64,000 nucleotides of DNA from an uncultured Pelagibacteraceae bacterium (lineage in GTDB: Bacteria; Pseudomonadota; Alphaproteobacteria; Pelagibacterales; Pelagibacteraceae). Where the stretch lies: assembly GCA_902589345.1 (NCBI GenBank), contig CACISU010000001.1:186001-250000 (forward strand), in the 5' to 3' direction. The notes under the pieces are model-generated. The model saw only the letters and a program-made list of their open reading frames with translations. It was not told the origin of the DNA and ran no database searches. The translations under genes were made by a program, and so were the position numbers. Of the stretch, positions 56,969 to 64,000 are shown piece after piece; positions within the stretch are counted from its first letter, which is position 1; the number at the start of each line of letters is the position of its first letter.

Positions 56969-57424
56969 TTAATTATTTAAAAAATCCAAAACTCCTTGAA
57001 GTATAAAGGCTGCAGCATTTTCATCTATATTTTTTACTCTTTTTGTAACATTTATGTCTAACTGGCTAGATAAATTAAATGCGCCAACAGTAGAAAGTCT
57101 TTCATCCCACATAAATATTGGTATTTTGATTTTCTCAGATATTAATTTTACTTTATCTTTTACCGACTGTGATGAACTGCCTTCTGATCCATCCATATTT
57201 TTGGGATTTCCAAAAATGATAGCATGAACATTATTTTCTGCAGCAATTTTTTCTAAGTTATTAATTAATATTTGGATGCTTTCATAATTTAATGTTTTTA
57301 AAGGAGAAGCTATTTTTCTATTATCATCAGAAATAGACAAACCAACTCTTTTAGAACCCATATCAACACCAATTAGTCTAGATTTGTTATTTATATGCTT
57401 TTTTATATCGTTAATGTTCATCAT
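56969..57424 (-). CDS. ruvX: Holliday junction resolvase-like protein RuvX/YqgF
   Basis: This 151-residue RNase H-fold protein acts on the 5' end of pre-16S rRNA in model bacteria. It has LIGVDMGSKRVGLSISD with the first acidic residue, AIIFGNPKNMDGSEG, and WDERLSTVGAF. The start is one of two adjacent ATG codons. It is divergent from gatC across 49 bp. Confidence 0.92.
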   Translation of the reverse strand: MMNINDIKKHINNKSRLIGVDMGSKRVGLSISDDNRKIASPLKTLNYESIQILINNLEKIAAENNVHAIIFGNPKNMDGSEGSSSQSVKDKVKLISEKIKIPIFMWDERLSTVGAFNLSSQLDINVTKRVKNIDENAAAFILQGVLDFLNN

Positions 57425-57473
57425 ATTGTAATTTTCATATTTAATGATAATTTGCCCTTAATTTAAATATCAC

Positions 57474-57761
57474 ATGAGCATAGATCTTAAAACAGTTAAA
57501 CATATATCTAAATTATCAAGAATTTCATTAGACGAAGAAAAAGCTAAGAAATTAGAGACTGATTTAAATTCTATATTCAAGTGGATTGAACAACTTAATG
57601 AACTAAAAACTGACAATATTGAACCTCTAAGCTCAATAGTTGAAACAAAATTAAGACTTAGAAAAGATGAAATTAAATCAAAAAATTTAAGAGAAGAAAT
57701 TCTTAAAAATTCACCTGAAGAGAATCAAGATTTTTTTGTTGTCCCGAAAGTAGTTGAATAA
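57474..57761 (+). CDS. gatC: Asp/Glu-tRNA amidotransferase subunit C
   Basis: This 95-residue linker subunit wraps GatA and GatB. It shows [22 protein letters not shown] and [18 protein letters not shown]. First of the gatCAB operon, it overlaps gatA by 1 nt. Confidence 0.95.
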   Translation: MSIDLKTVKHISKLSRISLDEEKAKKLETDLNSIFKWIEQLNELKTDNIEPLSSIVETKLRLRKDEIKSKNLREEILKNSPEENQDFFVVPKVVE

Positions 57762-59221
57762 TGTCAAATATTATTGATCTTAGTTTAGCAGAATTAGTTT
57801 CAAACATAAAAAATAAAAAAATTTCATCTTTTGAAACAACAACAGCATTTGTTGATAGATCAAAGAAATCTAAAAAATTAAATTCGTACAATGAAGATAC
57901 TTTTGAAATTGCATTAGAAAAAGCTAAACAATTTGATTCAAACCCTGATTTTAATAAAAAATTACCCGGTATACCAATGGCAGTAAAAGATTTGTTTTGT
58001 ACAAAAAATATTAAAACGACAGCAAGTAGTAAAATTTTAAACAATTTTATTCCCACATATGAATCTACTGTTACAGATAATTTATGGAATGATGGGGCGA
58101 TACTTCTGGGTAAACTAAACTGTGATGAGTTTGCAATGGGTTCATCAAATGAAACAAGTTATTTTGGTAATGTTATAAGCCCAATTGATAAAGATTTAGT
58201 TCCAGGAGGTTCATCTGGAGGCTCTGCATCAGCTTTAGCAGCTAAATTAACTCCAGCAACAATAGGAACAGATACAGGTGGATCTATTAGACAACCGGCA
58301 TCATTCACAGGAACAGTTGGTTTGAAACCTACCTACGGAAGCTGTTCAAGATATGGAATTGTTGCATTTGCATCATCATTAGATCAAGCAGGACCTATGA
58401 CTAAAAATGTTGAAGACGCAGCTTTATTATTGGAAGTAATGAGCTCTTTTGATAATAAAGATTCAACTTCAGTAGATTTTAAAAGACCATTTTATTCAAA
58501 AGATTTATCAAAGAATATCAAAGGTAAAAAAATTGGAATTCCCAAAGAGTATAGAGTTGATGGTATGTCACAAGAGATTGAAAAACTTTGGGATGATGGA
58601 AAAAAATATTTAAAAGATTGTGGTGCTGAAATCATTGACGTATCACTCCCACATACGAAATTTGCTTTACCAACTTACTATATTGTTGCACCTGCGGAAG
58701 CATCATCCAATCTTGCCAGGTATGATGGTGTAAAGTATGGTTTTAGAACAGATGGTGATAATTTAATTGACATGTACGAAAAGACCAGATCTGCAGGATT
58801 TGGTGATGAAGTTAAGAGAAGAATTATGATTGGCACCTACGTTTTATCATCAGGGTATTATGATGCATATTATCTGAAAGCACAAAAAGTTAGAAGATTA
58901 ATTAAAAATGATTTCAATAATGTATTTCAAAAGGTTGATGCAATATTAACACCTTCTACACCTTCTTCAGCATTTAAAATTGGAGATAAATCTAATGACC
59001 CAGTTTCAATGTATTTAAATGATATATTTACTGTTCCTGTAAATCTAGCAGGTTTACCTGGAATTTCAATTCCAGCAGGATTAGACAAAAAAGGATATCC
59101 ATTAGGTCTTCAAATTATTGGAAAATCATTTGATGAACAAAATATTTTAAATATAGCTTATTCAATGGAAGATAAAATTAATTTTAAATTTAATGTAAAA
59201 GAGTGGTGGATGAATGACTAA
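57761..59221 (+). CDS. gatA: Asp/Glu-tRNA amidotransferase subunit A
   Basis: This 486-residue amidase subunit releases ammonia from glutamine and amidates mischarged Glu-tRNA(Gln) or Asp-tRNA(Asn). The Ser-cisSer-Lys triad is visible in [21 protein letters not shown] and [13 protein letters not shown]. Confidence 0.98.
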   Translation: MSNIIDLSLAELVSNIKNKKISSFETTTAFVDRSKKSKKLNSYNEDTFEIALEKAKQFDSNPDFNKKLPGIPMAVKDLFCTKNIKTTASSKILNNFIPTYESTVTDNLWNDGAILLGKLNCDEFAMGSSNETSYFGNVISPIDKDLVPGGSSGGSASALAAKLTPATIGTDTGGSIRQPASFTGTVGLKPTYGSCSRYGIVAFASSLDQAGPMTKNVEDAALLLEVMSSFDNKDSTSVDFKRPFYSKDLSKNIKGKKIGIPKEYRVDGMSQEIEKLWDDGKKYLKDCGAEIIDVSLPHTKFALPTYYIVAPAEASSNLARYDGVKYGFRTDGDNLIDMYEKTRSAGFGDEVKRRIMIGTYVLSSGYYDAYYLKAQKVRRLIKNDFNNVFQKVDAILTPSTPSSAFKIGDKSNDPVSMYLNDIFTVPVNLAGLPGISIPAGLDKKGYPLGLQIIGKSFDEQNILNIAYSMEDKINFKFNVKEWWMND

Positions 59222-60671
59222 AGACTACTTAATTGAAAGAAATGGAAAAAAATATGAAGTAATAATTGGTCTTGAAGTCCATGCTCAAGTATTATCAGAA
59301 TCTAAATTATTTTCTTCGTCACCGACAAAGTTTGGAAGTGAACCAAATACTCAAGTAAGCTTAGTTGACGCTGCATTTCCTGGAATGCTACCAGTAATCA
59401 ATGAGTTTTGTATTAAGCAAGCTATAAAAACAGGAATTGGATTAAATGCTAAAATAAATAATAAATCTATTTTTGATAGAAAGAACTACTTTTATGCAGA
59501 CTTGCCACAGGGATATCAAATATCTCAATATAAAGACCCAATTGTAGGTGAAGGTTCTGTTGTTCTTGATTTATCATCAGGGACAAAAACTGTAGGTATT
59601 GAAAGATTGCATTTAGAACAAGATGCTGGAAAAAGTATTCATGATATTGATCCTAAAAATACGTTAGTTGATTTAAATAGATCAGGGGTAGCTTTAATGG
59701 AAATTGTAAGTAAGCCAGATTTAAGATCGCCAGAAGAAGTTAATGTTTATATTAAAAAATTAAGATCAATAATGAGATATCTTGGTACATGTGATGGAAA
59801 TATGCAAGAGGGGTCACTTAGAGCTGATGTTAATGTCTCTGTTAGAAAACAGGGTGAAGATAAATATGGAACTAGATGTGAAATTAAAAATGTAAACTCA
59901 ATAAAGTTTATGCAAATGGCAATAGAGCATGAAGCAAATAGACAAGTTGATATTTTGGAAGAAGGTGGAAAAATTGAGCAGGAGACAAGACTTTTTGATA
60001 CAAAAAAAAATGAAACAAGATCAATGAGATCTAAAGAAGACGCGCACGATTATAGGTATTTCCCAGATCCTGATCTATTACCTTTGGAATTTACAAATGA
60101 TTATATTGAAAATATTAAAAAAGAAATTCCTGAACTTCCTGATCAAAAAAAATCACGTTTTATTGAAAAATTTAAATTAAGTCACTATGAAGCAAATATT
60201 TTAGTGTCTGATCTAGATACATCAAAATATTTTGAGGATGTAATTCAAAATTCTGATGTGAAACTTTCATCAAATTGGATAACAGGCGAATTATTTGCTT
60301 TATTGAATGAAAGAAATTTAGAAATTACAGAAAGTCCAATAAGTTCGAAAAATCTATCTAAATTAATAAATTTAATTAAAGATGGGACAATATCAGGCAA
60401 AATTGCAAAATCAGTTTTTGAAATAATGGCAGATGGAGATCAAAATCCAATAGATATAGTTAAAGAAAAAGATCTTAAACAACAAAGTGATCCTAGGGAA
60501 TTAGAGAAATTAATAGATAAAGTAATAAATGAAAATCAAGATAAAGTTAAAGAGTACAAATCCGGAAAAGAAAAACTATTTAGTTTTTTTGTTGGACAAT
60601 CAATGAAAGTTTCGGGAGGTAAAGCTAATCCTCGGTTAGTTAATGAGATTTTAAAAAATAAGCTTAAATAG
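59214..60671 (+). CDS. gatB: Asp/Glu-tRNA amidotransferase subunit B
   Basis: This 485-residue tRNA-binding kinase-like subunit shows [37 protein letters not shown] and [13 protein letters not shown], plus a C-terminal YqeY-like tail domain. It overlaps gatA by 8 nt. GatCAB implies an indirect route to Gln-tRNA and/or Asn-tRNA. Confidence 0.98.
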   Translation: MTKDYLIERNGKKYEVIIGLEVHAQVLSESKLFSSSPTKFGSEPNTQVSLVDAAFPGMLPVINEFCIKQAIKTGIGLNAKINNKSIFDRKNYFYADLPQGYQISQYKDPIVGEGSVVLDLSSGTKTVGIERLHLEQDAGKSIHDIDPKNTLVDLNRSGVALMEIVSKPDLRSPEEVNVYIKKLRSIMRYLGTCDGNMQEGSLRADVNVSVRKQGEDKYGTRCEIKNVNSIKFMQMAIEHEANRQVDILEEGGKIEQETRLFDTKKNETRSMRSKEDAHDYRYFPDPDLLPLEFTNDYIENIKKEIPELPDQKKSRFIEKFKLSHYEANILVSDLDTSKYFEDVIQNSDVKLSSNWITGELFALLNERNLEITESPISSKNLSKLINLIKDGTISGKIAKSVFEIMADGDQNPIDIVKEKDLKQQSDPRELEKLIDKVINENQDKVKEYKSGKEKLFSFFVGQSMKVSGGKANPRLVNEILKNKLK

Positions 60672-60672
60672 T

Positions 60673-61329
60673 ATGGGTTCAAATCTTACTGTTAATAAAG
60701 AAATTGAAGGATATATAAATAATAATTCATTAGAACTACACCCTGTTCAAAAAGAAATAATTGAACATAATGAACGACTAGGTGATATTAAAAAAATGCA
60801 AATCTCAATATCACAATGTCATTTTTTACATGTATTAATTAAATCCTCAAAAATAAAAAAGATTTTAGAGATTGGTACTTTTACTGGATTAAGTACATTA
60901 TCTATGTCCTTAGCTCTACCGAAAGATGGATCTGTTTGTACTTTAGATAAAAATCATGAAACTAGTAATGCTGCAGAAAATTTCTTTAGAAAAGCTTCTC
61001 AAGATAATAAAATCAAAATATTTATTGCACCTGCATTAGAAAGTTTAAAAAATTTAAATAATAGTAAAAAAAAATTTGATTTAATATTTATCGATGCTGA
61101 CAAAGAAAATTATAAAAATTATTTTAATTATTCAGTTGATTTAGTCGATAAAGATGGTTTAATTATAATAGATAATGTTTTATGGCGTGGTGAGGTTGCA
61201 AATCCTAATAATCAAGATAAATTAACTGTAAGCATAAGAGAATTTAATTCTTTTGTTAACGCAGATAGAAGAGTTGAAAATTTAATTATCCCTGTTGGTG
61301 ATGGACTAAGTGTTTGTAGAAAATTATAA
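60673..61329 (+). CDS. Class I SAM O-methyltransferase (caffeoyl-CoA type family)
   Basis: The 218-residue protein has SAM motif ILEIGTFTGLSTLSMSLALP, the acidic loop CTLDKN, and metal-site context FDLIFIDADKENYKNYF followed by IIIDNVLWRGEVANP. Family members methylate small catechols in plants, but bacterial relatives are mostly undefined; some modify tRNA. It sits 1 nt from gatB and overlaps trhO by 1 nt, which may favour a tRNA-linked role. Confidence 0.85.
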   Translation: MGSNLTVNKEIEGYINNNSLELHPVQKEIIEHNERLGDIKKMQISISQCHFLHVLIKSSKIKKILEIGTFTGLSTLSMSLALPKDGSVCTLDKNHETSNAAENFFRKASQDNKIKIFIAPALESLKNLNNSKKKFDLIFIDADKENYKNYFNYSVDLVDKDGLIIIDNVLWRGEVANPNNQDKLTVSIREFNSFVNADRRVENLIIPVGDGLSVCRKL

Positions 61330-62228
61330 TGTTTTATATTTCAGGTTTCTATAAGTTTAAAAAAATTAACCAAATTAAAAAAGCAAAAAAATTATTAATT
61401 AAAATTTTTGATAAATATAAGATTAGAGGAACAATAATTATTTCTACCGAAGGAATTAATGGAACAATATCTTCTAATAAGAAAAATTTAAAAATAGTTA
61501 TAAATAAAATAAAAATAAGTTTTAATTTTAAAAAATTTGATAGTGAAAGTTTATCTACAAACAAATTTCAAATATTTCATAAATGTAAAGTCAAAATTAA
61601 AAAAGAAGTAGTTCCAATGGGAATAAAAATATTAAAAAGAGTAACAAAAAAACATCTAGAGCCAATTAAATGGAATAAAATTATTACTAGCAAAAAAACA
61701 TTATTGATAGATGCTAGAAAACCTTTTGAACATAAAGTTGGTACATTTAAAGGCTCAATTAATCCTGAAACTAACAATTTTAGAGAGTTTCCTAATTATC
61801 TTAAAAAATTAGATAAAAATCAAAACATAGCAATGTTTTGTACTGGCGGAATAAGATGTGAAAAAGCAAGTGTTTATTTAGAGAAAAAAGGTTTCAACAA
61901 CGTTTATCAACTGAAAGGTGGAATAATTAATTACCTAAAAAAAATAAAAAAAAACAAAAGTTTGTGGAAAGGTGAATGTTATGTTTTTGATAATCGAATT
62001 TCTTTAAAGCATGGATTGACTAAAGGTACTTATTCAATGTGTAGTGGTTGTAGAAAACCTATATCCATTAAAGATAAAAAATCATGTCATTATGAAGAGG
62101 GTGTTTCATGTCCAAATTGTCACGATACTCTAACAAACTCACAAAAAGAAAGATTTAGAATGAGACAGAAACAAATAAATGTTGCAAAAAAACTTGGAAA
62201 AAAACATATATTCCAAAAAGAATTTTAA
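61329..62228 (+). CDS. trhO: tRNA uridine 5-oxyacetic-acid pathway hydroxylase TrhO (YceA, rhodanese fold)
   Basis: TrhO hydroxylates wobble U34 of some tRNAs. The 299-residue product has an N-terminal acylphosphatase-like domain (GTIIISTEGINGTISS), then a rhodanese domain with Cys171 in MFCTGGIRCEKAS, and a C-terminal Cys-rich segment (CSGCRKP, CPNCHD). It is preceded by a possible tRNA-linked methyltransferase gene. Confidence 0.9.
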   Translation: MFYISGFYKFKKINQIKKAKKLLIKIFDKYKIRGTIIISTEGINGTISSNKKNLKIVINKIKISFNFKKFDSESLSTNKFQIFHKCKVKIKKEVVPMGIKILKRVTKKHLEPIKWNKIITSKKTLLIDARKPFEHKVGTFKGSINPETNNFREFPNYLKKLDKNQNIAMFCTGGIRCEKASVYLEKKGFNNVYQLKGGIINYLKKIKKNKSLWKGECYVFDNRISLKHGLTKGTYSMCSGCRKPISIKDKKSCHYEEGVSCPNCHDTLTNSQKERFRMRQKQINVAKKLGKKHIFQKEF

Positions 62229-62230
62229 AT

Positions 62231-63586
62231 ATGGATTTGCTAAAAGATAATATACCAAAACTAGTAAGAAAACTTGCTGTTCCTGCCATGGTAGGCACTT
62301 TATTTCAAACTCTATATAATGTAGTTGATACTTTTTTTGCAGGTAAAATATCTCCTGAAGCGCTATCAGCATTAAGCAAATCTTTTCCAATATATTTTAT
62401 TATTATCGCAACTTCTATTGGTGTGACTGTTGCTGGAACATCTCTTATAGGTAACAGTATTGGTGAAAAAAATAATAAAAAAACATTAAATTACTGTTCA
62501 CATATTATCTATTATGGAATCCTAATTTCTATTTTTATTACTTTTTTAGGCTTGTATTTTTCAGAAGATGTTTTTTTTCTAATGGGGTCAACAGAAGAAG
62601 TGACCTCTTTAGGTCTTGAATATACAAATATTATTTATTCAGGCTCTTTTTTATTTATATTAGTTGTTTCTTTAAATTCTTTACTTCATGCTGAAGGTGA
62701 TACAAAGACTTACAGAAACATTTTGGTATTATCATTTCTATTAAACATCATATTAAATCCTATTTTAATATTTGGTTTCTTATTTATACCTGCGTTTGGA
62801 GTAAAGGGCATTGGTATTGCTACAATTATTTCTCAATTATTATCTTTTTTGATTATTTTAATCAAATTTCTTAAAAATGATAGAGTAAGAAATATTACAA
62901 GTGAACATTTGACTCTTAAATTATTATTTTTTAAAAATATTTTTTTTCAATCTATGCCTATATCTATATCGATATGTGGTTATGCTTTAGCTGCAGCAAT
63001 AATTTTTACTTATGTAGGTCATTCTGGCGAATATGCTGTTGCTGGTTATGGAGTTGGTACACGTATAGAACAAGTAGTTCTTCTTCCAATTCTTGGAATA
63101 AACACAGCCATTATATCAATAATAGCCCAAAACTATGGAGCTAATAATCTTGAAAGAATAAAAGAAACTTATTTTACTGCTATTAAATATGCTTTTTTAA
63201 TAATGATTACAGCTGGAATTTTGGTTTTTTTATCTGCAAGTCTAATTACAAGTTTTTTTTCAAATGACCCTGAAGTAATTGAGTATGGGAAAAGATACTT
63301 AAAAATTTCGGCCTTTGTGTTACCTGCATATCCTGTTTTCTTTCTTTCAAATGGTTTTTTTATGGCTTTAAAAAAGTCTGAAAATGCAATGATTTCAAAC
63401 TTTTTTAGAAATGTTCTTAATCCTATTGCAGTATTTTATATTGCAAAATCCGTGAACGCTAGTTTTGAAACTTTCTTTTGGTTATGGGTTGGTATTAATT
63501 GGTTTTTCTCAATTTCTTATTTTTTTATTATAATTTATTATTTAAAAATTAAATTAAATAAATCTGGCGCTGTCGTTCATCCATGA
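62231..63586 (+). CDS. MATE family efflux transporter
   Basis: This 451-residue inner-membrane protein has about twelve hydrophobic segments in two six-helix halves. It opens KLVRKLAVPAMVGTLFQTLYNVVDTFFAGKI, the standard MATE start, and the matching second-half feature is GYGVGTRIEQVVLLP. It would export cationic or toxic small molecules using a sodium or proton gradient. The 3' end overlaps the convergent soxG by 33 nt. Confidence 0.93.
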   Translation: MDLLKDNIPKLVRKLAVPAMVGTLFQTLYNVVDTFFAGKISPEALSALSKSFPIYFIIIATSIGVTVAGTSLIGNSIGEKNNKKTLNYCSHIIYYGILISIFITFLGLYFSEDVFFLMGSTEEVTSLGLEYTNIIYSGSFLFILVVSLNSLLHAEGDTKTYRNILVLSFLLNIILNPILIFGFLFIPAFGVKGIGIATIISQLLSFLIILIKFLKNDRVRNITSEHLTLKLLFFKNIFFQSMPISISICGYALAAAIIFTYVGHSGEYAVAGYGVGTRIEQVVLLPILGINTAIISIIAQNYGANNLERIKETYFTAIKYAFLIMITAGILVFLSASLITSFFSNDPEVIEYGKRYLKISAFVLPAYPVFFLSNGFFMALKKSENAMISNFFRNVLNPIAVFYIAKSVNASFETFFWLWVGINWFFSISYFFIIIYYLKIKLNKSGAVVHP

Positions 63587-64000
63587 CCATAAATGTTCTG
63601 AAAAAGATCTTCTAACAAATAAATTTAAATCATTAACATTTTTATTATGAATAATTACATCAATATGATTAATTAATGTCTGTACTACTGCACCTTTAGA
63701 ATTTTTAAAATTATTAAAATTAAATGGACAGCCAGTTGATAACAATTCGTAAACTTTTGTACCCGTTAGATTAATCATTATCCAATGATCTGAAACATTT
63801 GTAACAGAGCCTAGTTTTACTTTAGAAATTTCTTTAAAAAGTTTATCCTCTAAAAAGTTTTCATTTTTAATATGAATCTTATCATTTGAGTACAAAAACC
63901 ATTCATCTGGACTTAACCAAAGAAGACTTAGTTTTTCGTTGCTCGAAGATGTATTTGGGTCAACAGGAGTTATAATAGACAACTCTTTACCAATTTTAGT
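63554..64000 (-). CDS. soxG: Sarcosine oxidase gamma subunit (5' end beyond the window)
   Basis: SoxG is the gamma subunit of the heterotetrameric sarcosine oxidase, which converts sarcosine to glycine with folate. The visible 148 residues include LSLLWLSPDEWFLYS, VTNVSDHWIMINLTGTKVYELLSTGCPFNF and FVRRSFSEHLWSWMND, the family pattern. The reading frame is open to base 64000, so the true start lies outside. The other sox genes are expected next, upstream on the minus strand. Confidence 0.85.
   Translation of the reverse strand, partial: TKIGKELSIITPVDPNTSSSNEKLSLLWLSPDEWFLYSNDKIHIKNENFLEDKLFKEISKVKLGSVTNVSDHWIMINLTGTKVYELLSTGCPFNFNNFKNSKGAVVQTLINHIDVIIHNKNVNDLNLFVRRSFSEHLWSWMNDSARFI

Overview
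The window is strongly AT-rich, has almost no spacer DNA and many 1-8 nt gene overlaps. Together with a tandem glycine riboswitch ahead of gcvT and neighbouring sarcosine oxidase and glycine-cleavage genes, this points to a streamlined marine alphaproteobacterium of the SAR11 (Pelagibacterales) type. The assignment rests on gene style and content, not on a phylogeny.

Layout. 1-6757: a sugar uptake locus, with a GH13-type sugar phosphorylase and ABC ATPase on the minus strand divergent from a binding protein and two permeases on the plus strand. A strong terminator separates the binding protein from the permeases. 6822-11325: glycine riboswitch followed by gcvT-gcvH-gcvP. 11326-15422: an accessory hotspot with two small integrase-less insertions, one at tRNA-Leu(UAA) and one at tRNA-Thr(UGU), with only nadK between them. 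15455-45813: a housekeeping block of rlmB, tRNA-Tyr, tRNA-Gly, tuf, tRNA-Trp, secE-nusG-rplKAJL-rpoBC, the str operon (rpsL-rpsG-fusA), and the S10/spc/alpha ribosomal operons through rplQ, then a pseudouridine synthase. L30 (rpmD) is missing from its usual place. 45794-56936: lipB, mgtE, panC, galU-ugd, and the minus-strand run pyrB-pseudo-pyrC-plsY-topA-small exported protein-ridA. 56969-64000: ruvX, gatCAB, an O-methyltransferase, trhO, a MATE exporter, and the start of a sarcosine oxidase gene cluster (soxG) at the window edge.

How genes work together. The first locus would import a glycoside and split it by phosphorolysis. Sarcosine oxidase yields glycine and the glycine cleavage system burns it to C1 units, with the riboswitch sensing glycine. 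The central block makes RNA polymerase and ribosomes.

The most novel part is 11332-15422. Each insertion carries a duplicated part of a tRNA gene, clusters of 11-bp-phased direct repeats just inside both ends, one or two cargo genes, and no recombinase. The tRNA-Leu insertion duplicates the 5' half plus promoter, the reverse of the usual 3' duplication. The tRNA-Thr insertion carries a putative modified-DNA-type nuclease and an exported protein. The 5' 36 bases of that exported protein gene recur as a dead copy right after gcvP. A second regulatory highlight is a 9-bp alternative helix that could switch the gcvT start region against the riboswitch P1 stem.
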